A stretch of 9,163 nt of DNA from Ignavibacteriaceae bacterium. GTDB lineage: Bacteria; Bacteroidota; Ignavibacteria; Ignavibacteriales; Ignavibacteriaceae. Both the position numbers and the translations under genes were made by a program. The notes beneath the pieces are model-generated. The model saw nothing but the letters and a program-made list of their open reading frames with translations. It was not told the DNA's origin and ran no database searches. Location: assembly GCA_026193755.1 (NCBI GenBank), contig JAPHUI010000293.1, positions 1-9,163 of the forward strand, given 5' to 3'. Below, in pieces: positions 1 through 8,169 of the stretch (position 1 is the stretch's first letter; each line of letters begins with the position of its first letter).

Positions 1-1116
1 GATAATCATCAAAATACTTTGGGAGATAATTGTACTTCCTGTCATAATACTGAATCATTCAAACCAGCGGCAAAATTCGATCATTCAACAGCTGCCTTTA
101 AATTAAATGGTGCTCATCTAAAAGTTAAGTGTATCAGCTGTCATAAAATCGAAGATAAGAATGGAAAAAAATATCAGGCATTTAAAAACATTCCTTTCCA
201 AAACTGTAACTCCTGTCATAAAGATGTTCACAAGGGTAACTTTGGACAAAACTGTGCAAGCTGTCACCAAACTTCAAGTTTTAAGAAAATTAATACTTCC
301 GCATTCGATCACAGCAGAACAAAATTTCCTTTGATAGGTAAACATAAACTTGTCGGCTGCAACAATTGTCACAAGAATCCTTCCGGTTATAAAATGAAGT
401 TCGCTCTTTGCACGGATTGTCACCAAGATTATCATAAAACACAATTTGTCGTAAATGATCTTACCCAAAATTGTGGAGATTGTCATAAAGAGAATGGATT
501 CAGACCTTCGTTGTATACGGTTGAAATGCACAACAAAGCAAAATTTCAAATTACAGGGGCGCATTTAGCTACGCCTTGCGAAAGTTGCCACTATCAACAG
601 AGTCAATGGAAATTTAAAGGCATTAGAATTGAGTGTATAAGTTGTCATAAAAATATACACGAGAATGAGCTGAAGCCAGAATTTCTGCCCGACAATAATT
701 GCAGATTCTGTCACCAAACAGAAAGTTGGACAGCTATAAGTTTTGACCATAGTAAAACGTCCTTTCCACTACTGGGAAAGCATAAGGAAATTTTATGTGG
801 ATCGTGTCACCGGAAAAAAGAAAATGAGACAACATCAATTATTTTTAAATCGAATAAAAAGGAATGTGAATCCTGCCATAAAGATGTTCACTTTGGACAG
901 TTTAAAGTTAATGAGGTTTCTGACTGCAGCCGTTGTCATGCATTTGAAAATTGGAAACCCGAAAAGTTTGATCATAGCAAAACAAAGTTTAATTTAGAAG
1001 GAGCACATGAAAAAGTTGAATGCGCAAGATGTCATCCGAAAGTTGAGATGAAGGGAAATATTTTTACAAAATATAAATTAGAAGAATTTAAATGCGCAAC
1101 TTGCCACAAAAAATAA
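1..1116 (+). CDS. Multihaem c-type cytochrome, 5'-truncated (15 CXXCH motifs visible)
   Basis: The reading frame is open from base 1 to the TAA at 1114-1116, so the true start lies upstream; a TTG at 19 is in frame but sits inside a repeat and is not a credible start. The 371 visible residues contain 15 CXXCH haem-attachment motifs. They lie in a loose repeat of the form C-x2-CH, Phe-Asp-His-Ser, Gly-(Ala/Lys)-His, C-x2-CH, Asp-(Val/Ile)-His. Fifteen non-motif histidines fall at these regular sites, which suggests bis-His ligation of every haem. The protein is rich in Lys, unlike the next cytochrome. A periplasmic or outer-membrane electron carrier of the cytochrome c3/c7-like superfamily is the likely role (family knowledge plus inference). 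The signal peptide would be in the missing part. Its 3' end overlaps the next gene by 25 bases, so the two are probably co-translated. The physiological electron donor cannot be told from sequence. Confidence 0.93.
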   Translation, partial: DNHQNTLGDNCTSCHNTESFKPAAKFDHSTAAFKLNGAHLKVKCISCHKIEDKNGKKYQAFKNIPFQNCNSCHKDVHKGNFGQNCASCHQTSSFKKINTSAFDHSRTKFPLIGKHKLVGCNNCHKNPSGYKMKFALCTDCHQDYHKTQFVVNDLTQNCGDCHKENGFRPSLYTVEMHNKAKFQITGAHLATPCESCHYQQSQWKFKGIRIECISCHKNIHENELKPEFLPDNNCRFCHQTESWTAISFDHSKTSFPLLGKHKEILCGSCHRKKENETTSIIFKSNKKECESCHKDVHFGQFKVNEVSDCSRCHAFENWKPEKFDHSKTKFNLEGAHEKVECARCHPKVEMKGNIFTKYKLEEFKCATCHKK

Positions 1117-4100
1117 TTTTTATTTTACTTCTATCGTTTTCGGCGCTGGCGCAATCGCCACATGGTGATAATTTTAATCTTGATTGCGGACTTTGTCATG
1201 AGGCAACCAGTTGGAAGGTTGACTTGAAAAAAGTCAAATTCGATCATAGCACAACCAAATTTGAGTTAGTAGGTCAGCATAAGGCTGCAGATTGCAGAAG
1301 CTGCCATACATCACTTCAGTTTTCTAAAATTAATTCAGATTGCATCGCCTGTCATACAGATATTCACCAAGGTACGGTTGGTAAAGACTGTTCACGATGC
1401 CATACTTCAAAAACCTGGATGGTTGAAGATATAAACGGTCTGCATCAGAAAGGAAGATTTCCGCTTGTTGGAAATCATTTAACAGCAGATTGTCAGCAAT
1501 GCCATACTCGTTATGTTGATCTTTATTTTGAACCTCTGAATGTTGACTGCATAGCTTGCCACGAGATTGATTACAACTCAACACAAAATCCGAATCACGC
1601 TTCTGCAGGATTTTCAACAGATTGCCAGGATTGCCATGATCTTACTTCCGCCAGTTGGTTCACAATAAATGTAGTTCACGATTTCTTCCCGTTAGTCGGT
1701 GGTCATGCGATCTCAGACTGTTTTGCTTGTCATGAACAAGGTGGGGACTTTACTGGATTATCTCCAGAATGCGATAATTGCCATCACGATCTATATGTGG
1801 CAACAACTGATCCCAACCACCAACAGAATAACTACCCAACTGATTGTTCTCTATGTCATACAATTTATGGATGGTCACCAACTAACTTCGATCATAATTT
1901 AACTGCATTTCGATTGACAGGAAAACATATTACAGTCGATTGCCAGGATTGTCACATTTCAGGTTATACGGGAACACCAACTGATTGTTACGCCTGTCAT
2001 CAGCAGGATTATGAATCTGTGCAGGATCCAAACCACGTTACGGGTGGTTATTCCACAAATTGTACTGATTGCCATACAACTAACGGGTGGGATGATATAG
2101 AAAACTTCAATCACAATTTGACTCAATTTCCATTAACCGGTGCACATATAACAACGGATTGCATTAATTGTCATGAACAGGGATATAATAATACTCCAAT
2201 TGAATGTTTCGGTTGCCACGCGAATGATTACAATACAGCACAAGATCCAAATCATGTTACTGGTAATTTCCCAACAGAATGTGAAGTTTGTCATAATACT
2301 ACAGCCTGGTCACCTGCAAATTTTGATCATAACTTTTACCCGATAGGTAGTGCACATAATAATGTTACATGTAACGAGTGTCATTCCGAACCTAATTATC
2401 AGCCCCAGTGTTTAAGTTGTCATCTGGATGACTTTAATGAAGGACACGATCCCGGTGACCCGACTGATTGCTGGGGTTGTCACAGTACTTCCGATTGGGA
2501 TTCTAATTTTGATCATAACAATACAAACTTTCCTTTGACCGGCGCCCACCTTGCAATAAGCTGCCAGGATTGTCATTCGGGTGGATACCAAGGAACTCCG
2601 ACTGATTGTATTGCTTGTCATCAGACTAATTACAACAACACTACAAATCCGGATCATCAGGCTTTGATGCTTCCAACGGATTGTGAATCATGTCATACAA
2701 CAGATCCGGGGTGGATACCGGCAACTTTCCCGATTCACAACCAGTTCTTTGAATTATTAGGCGCACACGCAAACATCACAAATTGTGCTGATTGCCATAA
2801 TGGGAATTATAACAATACACCTAATACCTGTATAGGTTGTCATCAAAATGATTACAATGGAACTACTGATCCGCCTCATCAAATATTAAATTTTTCTCTT
2901 GATTGTCTTACTTGCCATAATATGAACGGCTGGTCTCCGGCGAACTTTGATCATACCTTTTATCCAATTTCAAGTCAGCACAATAATGTTAATTGTAATG
3001 AATGTCATTCGGAAGCAAATTATCAACCTCAATGTTTAAGCTGTCACCTTGATGATTTTAATGAAGGACACGATCCAGGTGACCCTACTGATTGCTGGGC
3101 TTGTCATAGTACTTATAACTGGGATTCGAATTTCAATCACAACAATACAAACTTCCCCTTAACCGGTGCTCACGTTGGCTTACCTTGCCTTGATTGCCAT
3201 TCAGGCGGTTATCAGGGAACTCCGACTGAATGTGTTGCCTGTCATCAGACTAATTACAACAACACTACAAATCCGGATCATCAGGCTTTAATGCTTCCAA
3301 CTGATTGCGAATCTTGTCATACAACGAATCCGGGTTGGTCACCAGCAACTTTCCCAATTCACAACCAGTTCTTTGAATTGTTAGGTGCGCACGCAAACAT
3401 TACTAACTGTGACGACTGCCATAACGGAAATTATGTCAATCCTCCAAACACTTGCATTGGTTGTCATCAGAATGATTATAACGGAACAACTGATCCGCCT
3501 CACCAGATTTTAAATTTTTCTTTTGATTGTCTGGAATGTCACAACATGAATGGTTGGGTTCCGGCAAACTTTGATCATAGCTTTTATCCGACCGGAAATA
3601 ACCACAATAATGTGAACTGTAACGAATGTCATTCAGAAGCTAATTATCAGCCTCAGTGTTTAAGCTGCCACCTGAATAATTTTAATGAAGGACACGATCC
3701 CGGTGACCCGACCGATTGCTGGGCTTGTCATAGTACTAATAACTGGGATTCAAATTTCAATCATAACAATACAAACTTCCCCTTAACCGGTGCTCACGTT
3801 GGCTTACCTTGCCTTGATTGCCATTCAGGCGGTTATCAGGGAACACCTACTGAATGTGTTGCTTGTCATCAGACTAATTACAACAACACAACAAATCCTG
3901 ATCATCAGGCTTTGATGCTTCCAACAGATTGTGAATCCTGTCATACTACAAATCCGGGCTGGTCACCTGCTACTTTCCCGATTCATAGCCAGTATTTTGA
4001 ATTATTAGGTGCACACGCAAATATTACAAACTGCGACGACTGTCATAACGGAAATTATGTGAATCCGCCAAACACTTGCATCGGTTGTCATCAGAATGAT

Positions 4101-4403
4101 TATAACGGGACTACTGATCCACCTCATCAGGTTTTGAATTTTTCATTTGATTGTTTGGAATGCCATGCAATGAATGGCTGGATACCGGCAAACTTTAACC
4201 ATAGCTTTTATCCGACCGGAAATCATCATAATAATGTTAATTGCAACCAGTGTCATTCAGAAGCAAACTATCAGCCTCAGTGTTTAAGTTGCCACTTAGA
4301 TGATTTTAATGAAGGACACAATCCCGGTGACCCGACAGATTGCTGGAATTGTCATAGTACTTCTAACTGGGGAAATAGTTTTAAAATTCAACGCGTACAA
4401 TAA
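1092..4403 (+). CDS. Giant 46-haem c-type cytochrome with tandem 9-haem modules
   Basis: This 1103-residue protein starts at the ATG at 1092, inside the end of the upstream cytochrome gene. The start is supported by a Sec signal peptide directly after it: a basic start, a hydrophobic core at about residues 8-20, and a likely cut after Ala20. There is no lipobox Cys. I count 46 CXXCH motifs by eye, about one per 24 residues. Residues 21-150 resemble the upstream cytochrome (FDHS, GQH and DIH sites). Residues 150-426 are diverged repeats with Asp-Pro-Asn-His and FDHN sites. Residues 427-1050 are three 208-residue modules of nine haems each, followed by a 3-haem partial module. There are 46 regularly placed extra histidines, enough for one distal ligand per haem. 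Residues 279-1097 contain no Lys or Arg. No T9SS tail is visible. It probably acts as a long-range electron conductor in the periplasm or at the cell surface (inference). The weak AGAAG at 1080-1084 is the only Shine-Dalgarno candidate; coupling to the upstream gene is likely. Confidence 0.95.
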   Translation: MRNLPQKIIFILLLSFSALAQSPHGDNFNLDCGLCHEATSWKVDLKKVKFDHSTTKFELVGQHKAADCRSCHTSLQFSKINSDCIACHTDIHQGTVGKDCSRCHTSKTWMVEDINGLHQKGRFPLVGNHLTADCQQCHTRYVDLYFEPLNVDCIACHEIDYNSTQNPNHASAGFSTDCQDCHDLTSASWFTINVVHDFFPLVGGHAISDCFACHEQGGDFTGLSPECDNCHHDLYVATTDPNHQQNNYPTDCSLCHTIYGWSPTNFDHNLTAFRLTGKHITVDCQDCHISGYTGTPTDCYACHQQDYESVQDPNHVTGGYSTNCTDCHTTNGWDDIENFNHNLTQFPLTGAHITTDCINCHEQGYNNTPIECFGCHANDYNTAQDPNHVTGNFPTECEVCHNTTAWSPANFDHNFYPIGSAHNNVTCNECHSEPNYQPQCLSCHLDDFNEGHDPGDPTDCWGCHSTSDWDSNFDHNNTNFPLTGAHLAISCQDCHSGGYQGTPTDCIACHQTNYNNTTNPDHQALMLPTDCESCHTTDPGWIPATFPIHNQFFELLGAHANITNCADCHNGNYNNTPNTCIGCHQNDYNGTTDPPHQILNFSLDCLTCHNMNGWSPANFDHTFYPISSQHNNVNCNECHSEANYQPQCLSCHLDDFNEGHDPGDPTDCWACHSTYNWDSNFNHNNTNFPLTGAHVGLPCLDCHSGGYQGTPTECVACHQTNYNNTTNPDHQALMLPTDCESCHTTNPGWSPATFPIHNQFFELLGAHANITNCDDCHNGNYVNPPNTCIGCHQNDYNGTTDPPHQILNFSFDCLECHNMNGWVPANFDHSFYPTGNNHNNVNCNECHSEANYQPQCLSCHLNNFNEGHDPGDPTDCWACHSTNNWDSNFNHNNTNFPLTGAHVGLPCLDCHSGGYQGTPTECVACHQTNYNNTTNPDHQALMLPTDCESCHTTNPGWSPATFPIHSQYFELLGAHANITNCDDCHNGNYVNPPNTCIGCHQNDYNGTTDPPHQVLNFSFDCLECHAMNGWIPANFNHSFYPTGNHHNNVNCNQCHSEANYQPQCLSCHLDDFNEGHNPGDPTDCWNCHSTSNWGNSFKIQRVQ
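2370..4371 (+). repeat. Tandem 624-bp coding repeat, three full copies plus a partial
   Basis: Equivalent haem codons (Cys of the CNECH/CNQCH motif) fall at 2370, 2994, 3618 and 4242, an exact 624-base period, so all units keep frame and length. Each unit encodes 208 residues with nine CXXCH motifs. By eye, copies 2 and 3 differ at about 10 of 208 residues and copies 1 and 2 at about 25. Bases 3141-3220 and 3765-3844 are identical over 80 bases. The fourth copy stops matching near 4371, shortly before the stop codon. Similarity also reaches left of 2370 in weaker form, so the ends of the unit are a choice of phase. The pattern points to recent unequal duplication of an already repetitive gene. 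Confidence 0.93.
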
Positions 4404-4405
4404 AT

Positions 4406-6016
4406 ATGCTTCGAAGAATTTTTAACATACTGACTATTTTTATTACGGTTAACATTTATAGCCAAACAAGTAATCAAGAGATTATAAGTGGTAGTGTAAG
4501 TTATATTTCTTCTCAAAACATTTATGTTCAATTTGAGAACACAACTGGGATAGAAATCGGAGATACTTTATTCGTCAAAGAAAAAAATAATTATGTTCCT
4601 TCAGTTAAAGTAGAACACAAATCTTCAACTTCCTGTTCGGGCACAGCTATTACGAATAAAAAATTTGAAGTTAATACACAACTCTACGCCATTGTTAAAA
4701 TAACTGAAACTCAGACCACAGAAGAAGCTAAAGACTCTGTCAATGCAGCACCTGTAATAGTTCCTGCTGTTATTACGGAAAGCATAACTACTAAAACTAC
4801 TCTTGAATCCCTTCCAACTTTATCAGGAAGAGTTTCTGTGCAATCTTATTCTAATTTTTCAAATCAACAAAATAGCTTCGACCACCAGAGATGGAGATAC
4901 ACTTTTCAACTCAATGCCGGCCATATAGCCAACTCGGGATTTTCTTATTCACAATATATAAGTTTTGCGTACAGAGCAGATGATTGGAACACTATTTCTT
5001 CTGATCCATTTAAAGCTTTAAGAGTGTACGATCTTGCTGTAAAATATAATTTTAATGAACGGACTCTACTCTGGTTTGGAAGACATCTTAATAATAAAAT
5101 TTCAAACATAAGTTCGATTGATGGTCTGCAGTTTGAATCAGGTCTAAATGAATGGACATTTGGTGCAGCAGTCGGTTCACGACCTGATTTTACAAATATG
5201 GAATTTAATCCCAAACTATTTGAATACGGTGCTTACGTCAACAGAATTGATCTTATTGCCTTCGGCGATATGCAAAACACTCTTGGTTATTTCGAACAGA
5301 CTAATGATTTTAAAACTGACAGAAGATTTCTGTATTTCCAGCATTCAAATTCTGCAATTCAAAATACAAGAATCTTCCTCTCAACAGAAGTTGATCTTTA
5401 TAAAAAGGAAATGGGTGAAAGTAAATCTGATTTTTCTCTAACCAGTTTATATACATCAATCAATATCCGTCCCAGCAATGTGTTTTCTATATTTCTTTCC
5501 TACGATGCCAGAAAAAATGTAATCTATTATGAATCATTTAAAACAACCCTTGATAGCATAATTGAAAATGAAACCCGGCAGGGATTCAGAACAAGAGTAA
5601 CAATAAAACCAGTTAGAAATTTATTTCTTGGTGCTGACTACGGATATAGGTTCCGTAGAGGAGACTTGAAACCATCAAACAATTATGGTGGTTACCTGAC
5701 GTACTCACAGATTCCGGTAATTGAGACAAGTGCAACAATTTCCTTCAATAAGTTAAGCAGCAGCTACGTTAAAGGTGATATCTGGAGTGCAAACTTGAAC
5801 AGACCGATTGTTTATGGATTTGATATCTGGCTTGGTTACAGATTCACGAATTATAAATTCGGGATGGGTTTGGAAGATCTGAAGCAGAATTCAGCTTCAA
5901 TAAATTTGAATACTTACCTATTAAAACCTGTTCTCTTGAACTTTGCTTATGAAGGAATTTTTGATAAAGAGAGAACTTCAGGAAGATTTTTAGCAAATCT
6001 TACTTACCGATTCTGA
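4406..6016 (+). CDS. Predicted outer-membrane beta-barrel protein (candidate porin partner of the cytochromes)
   Basis: This 536-residue protein starts 2 bases after the stop of the 46-haem cytochrome. No Shine-Dalgarno is seen, so translation is probably coupled to the upstream gene. A signal peptide occupies about residues 1-20 (cut near Tyr-Ser-Gln). Residues 24-100 look like a small beta-rich periplasmic domain containing a Gly-Asp-Thr-Leu-Phe-Val turn. A Thr/Glu/Val-rich linker follows to about 140. Residues 140-536 show alternating hydrophobic/polar strands and many aromatic girdle residues (for example WRYTFQL, LLWFGRH, GYRFRRG, WLGYRF), ending in Tyr-Arg-Phe, the usual C-terminal Phe of barrels inserted by the BAM machinery. 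No haem motif is present, and the single Cys (about residue 75) rules out an MtrB-type CXXC. I do not recognise the specific family. Context suggests the barrel of a porin-cytochrome conduit; an unrelated channel or surface protein is the alternative. Confidence 0.85.
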   Translation: MLRRIFNILTIFITVNIYSQTSNQEIISGSVSYISSQNIYVQFENTTGIEIGDTLFVKEKNNYVPSVKVEHKSSTSCSGTAITNKKFEVNTQLYAIVKITETQTTEEAKDSVNAAPVIVPAVITESITTKTTLESLPTLSGRVSVQSYSNFSNQQNSFDHQRWRYTFQLNAGHIANSGFSYSQYISFAYRADDWNTISSDPFKALRVYDLAVKYNFNERTLLWFGRHLNNKISNISSIDGLQFESGLNEWTFGAAVGSRPDFTNMEFNPKLFEYGAYVNRIDLIAFGDMQNTLGYFEQTNDFKTDRRFLYFQHSNSAIQNTRIFLSTEVDLYKKEMGESKSDFSLTSLYTSINIRPSNVFSIFLSYDARKNVIYYESFKTTLDSIIENETRQGFRTRVTIKPVRNLFLGADYGYRFRRGDLKPSNNYGGYLTYSQIPVIETSATISFNKLSSSYVKGDIWSANLNRPIVYGFDIWLGYRFTNYKFGMGLEDLKQNSASINLNTYLLKPVLLNFAYEGIFDKERTSGRFLANLTYRF

Positions 6017-6034
6017 TAAAATTCACTTCAAACT

Positions 6035-6067
6035 AAAAAGCCGATCCATCGTAGGACCGGCTTTTTT
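6035..6067. terminator. Probable bidirectional rho-independent terminator
   Basis: An 8-bp stem (GCCGATCC at 6040-6047 with GGACCGGC at 6054-6061, one A-C mismatch) has a 6-base loop. It is flanked by A5 on the left and T6 on the right. On the + strand it is followed by T6, ending the cytochrome/barrel operon 19 bases after its stop. On the - strand it is followed by T5 and lies beyond the stop of the convergent peptidase gene, so it could serve both. Confidence 0.8.
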
Positions 6068-6090
6068 AATTTAGAGTGAGTGCTCCATCT

Positions 6091-6109
6091 CCTGATATTA
6101 CTTATCAGG
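6091..6109. repeat. Short perfect inverted repeat between convergent genes
   Basis: CCTGATA (6091-6097) and TATCAGG (6103-6109) form a perfect 7-bp stem with a 5-base loop. It lies 22 bases beyond the peptidase stop codon on the - strand. No T-run follows on either strand, so it is not a classical terminator; it may be a 3'-end stabilising hairpin of the peptidase mRNA. Confidence 0.5.
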
Positions 6110-6130
6110 GTTAGGACTGAACGATAATTA

Positions 6131-8050
6131 TCACTTCAACAGAATCATCTTCTTCGTCTGAACAAAATTATCTGTTACTATGGTATAATAATATACACCG
6201 GCAGATAGATTGCTTGCATTGAACTCTACTTCATAAGTACCTGCAGGTTTTTCTTCATTGACTAGTGTTGTGATTTCATTTCCTAATAAGTCATATACTA
6301 TAAGTGACACGAATTGCTTGTTCAATATAGCGTATTTAATTCGGGTTGAAGGATTGAATGGATTAGGATAATTTTGTTCAAGCATGAAACCATTCGGTGC
6401 TATACTATTTACAGAAATAATTTCACTGTATGTATAGTTACCATTATAGTCAACCTGTTTCAATCTGTACTCAAGTGCAGTTGCATTTATTCCTGTAATA
6501 TTATCTTCATAGCTATAATAATGTGGTTCGGTAGTTGTGCCGTTACCTTCCTGCTGTCCTAGTAATATCCATTCACCAACTTTTTCATTCTGATTGTTTC
6601 TACGGTAAATTTCAAATTGATGATTATTTGTCTCAGTTGCTGTTGCCCATTCAAGAAGGATTTTCGTCCCTTTATTAATTGCAGTAAATGAAGTCAGTTC
6701 AACCGGAATGTTTCCTTCGTCCAGTGTTAATGCTTTAATACACAGATTTGCTGTATTAGCATTATTAGTCGGTCCACCCGGGTCTTCGTAATAGTACATA
6801 TCCTGCCACTGAGCTCCATCCCAGTAAAAACTTTCATTTGGATTTGAACTGGATTCAACTATCGTCTCATAAGGATTATCAACTAGCAGTACCGGTACTT
6901 CAGAAGTTCTGTCAAACGGTTGCCCCCCTCTTGAAAGATAAAGATAGACGTAAAAATCATTTCCAGCTTGAAGGAAAATTGGATTTGAAAGATCAATTGT
7001 GTGGAAACCGGTAAATTGCTCATACCCGGATTGAGAGAGTAATTCATCTTGAAGCTGACCGCTTTGAAATGTGTCGTAAATTTTTATCGTGTAATCGACA
7101 CTGTCTGCAGCGGTGAAGAAACTTACAGACTTTAAGTATTCATTTGACCCGGTTGTAAATGAATTAAATCCTTCATCACAATCTGTTTTAGTTGCCCGCC
7201 ATCCATGATAATCGTGATAGTAAATGTGATCGTATTGCTGGGGCTCGACATCTTTAAACGTGATCGCTCCCATCTCGGGATGGTGACCACAATGCTTATC
7301 ATAATAAGATATCCAGAAATAACCATTTAGTCCCCAGCCAGCTCCCCAACTATTTTTTACTATCCAGGCGCCCGGGAGTGGTGCCTGAGTAACTTTGTTG
7401 TCATCCCATCCGACTATAGAAACTGCGTGATTCGGATCAAGATTGGAACTTGGCGGTTGGTAATGAATATAATTTTGTATAAATGAACCGGAAGAACAAA
7501 GGCAGGTACCCATTACACCGTATTCCATTATCATTTGCTTAACTGTATTAATATTGCTGAGATCTTCATTAACGTTCAACCAATAAATATCCCTTGGATA
7601 ATAATAATGCCAGCTTGTGTCTGACCTTGCCGGAGGATTATTATAAGATTGTCCGTCAATATCACGAACAGCTCCCTCACCTCTTGATAAATAAGCTGAG
7701 GATACTCTGTAATCACCACCCTGGTGAACTGCCAGTCCACCACCACCAGGATCGTCATCATTGTGGTAGGTATTAAATCCATTCCACCAATCTAAGTGGT
7801 ATTCAGCAAGATTTGGTTCTCCGGTCTCACCATTGTTTGCCCAGGCACCTGTCATTAGAAGATTACCCTCTATTGCTGCCATTGTACCATGAGTCCAGCA
7901 TGTTCCTCCCTGCTGAGATTTAACAGATGTTACATAATTAACACCGCCTACATCTCTTAAATCAAAAGTAGGAGGAGGGTTCTGAGCAAAGTTTGATGAA
8001 AACAGAATCAATAAAAACAGACAAATATAAAATGGAATAAATTTTTTCAT
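6131..8050 (-). CDS. Secreted papain-family (C1A) cysteine peptidase with lectin-like domain and T9SS sorting tail
   Basis: The 639-residue product begins with a signal peptide (about 1-22, cut near Phe-Ala-Gln). The C1A domain spans about 28-268. It has Cys51 in GGTCW as nucleophile, Gln46 as likely oxyanion-hole residue, His208 in DPNHAV and Asn233 in KNSWGAGWG. No inhibitory propeptide separates the signal peptide from the catalytic domain. The Gln-to-Cys spacing looks one residue shorter than in papain. Residues 270-440 resemble the lectin-like domain found after bacterial and archaeal C1A domains ([12 protein letters not shown] start). Residues 450-550 are Fn3-like (PVELTSFTA start, WATATETNN). 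Residues 556-639 are a type A T9SS C-terminal domain ([10 protein letters not shown], ending KKMILLK). It should be exported by Sec, passed through T9SS, and released or anchored at the surface to degrade protein. It is convergent with the cytochrome cluster, so a shared role is not implied. Confidence 0.94.
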   Translation of the reverse strand: MKKFIPFYICLFLLILFSSNFAQNPPPTFDLRDVGGVNYVTSVKSQQGGTCWTHGTMAAIEGNLLMTGAWANNGETGEPNLAEYHLDWWNGFNTYHNDDDPGGGGLAVHQGGDYRVSSAYLSRGEGAVRDIDGQSYNNPPARSDTSWHYYYPRDIYWLNVNEDLSNINTVKQMIMEYGVMGTCLCSSGSFIQNYIHYQPPSSNLDPNHAVSIVGWDDNKVTQAPLPGAWIVKNSWGAGWGLNGYFWISYYDKHCGHHPEMGAITFKDVEPQQYDHIYYHDYHGWRATKTDCDEGFNSFTTGSNEYLKSVSFFTAADSVDYTIKIYDTFQSGQLQDELLSQSGYEQFTGFHTIDLSNPIFLQAGNDFYVYLYLSRGGQPFDRTSEVPVLLVDNPYETIVESSSNPNESFYWDGAQWQDMYYYEDPGGPTNNANTANLCIKALTLDEGNIPVELTSFTAINKGTKILLEWATATETNNHQFEIYRRNNQNEKVGEWILLGQQEGNGTTTEPHYYSYEDNITGINATALEYRLKQVDYNGNYTYSEIISVNSIAPNGFMLEQNYPNPFNPSTRIKYAILNKQFVSLIVYDLLGNEITTLVNEEKPAGTYEVEFNASNLSAGVYYYTIVTDNFVQTKKMILLK

Positions 8051-8054
8051 TTTA

Positions 8055-8060
8055 TCCTCC
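8055..8060 (-). promoter_or_regulatory. Ribosome-binding site of the C1A peptidase gene
   Basis: On the - strand GGAGGA lies 4 bases before the ATG at 8050-8048. It is the strongest Shine-Dalgarno in the window and fixes the start just ahead of the signal peptide. Confidence 0.75.
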
Positions 8061-8129
8061 GGATTTTATTTTGAAATAATTAATTATAAGATTTTGAAGA
8101 GTTTTGATATAGTTGCAGATTTCCGTAGT

Positions 8130-8169
8130 AGCAGAATCAGAAAGGTGTGATTTGGAAAGTGATTCTGTT
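8130..8169. repeat. Imperfect inverted repeat upstream of the peptidase gene
   Basis: AGCAGAATCA (8130-8139) pairs with TGATTCTGTT (8160-8169): ten positions with one G-U, across a 20-base loop; the inner eight pairs are perfect. It lies about 80-120 bases upstream of the peptidase start. It could be a protein-binding palindrome or an mRNA leader hairpin. No regulator is identified. Confidence 0.35.

Noticed and set aside
19..21. TTG as the start of the first cytochrome
   Set aside because: The frame is open upstream and the preceding residues (DNHQNT) match the repeat site seen later as DVHKGN, so this is an internal codon of a truncated gene.
2370..4371. CRISPR-like array or mobile repeat
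   Set aside because: The 624-base units are continuous coding sequence with haem motifs kept in frame; there are no short direct repeats with variable spacers and no transposase.
1092..4403. T9SS-exported cytochrome
   Set aside because: Neither the 46-haem cytochrome nor the visible end of the first one carries a T9SS C-terminal domain, so only the peptidase is assigned to that pathway.
4371..4440. Frameshift at the end of the 46-haem cytochrome
   Set aside because: Other frames past 4371 give no further CXXCH or repeat sequence before a stop, and the next gene with a clear signal peptide begins at 4406. The end appears genuine.
6131..8050. The peptidase as part of the electron-transfer operon
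   Set aside because: It is on the opposite strand, convergent, and separated by a bidirectional terminator; no functional link is visible.
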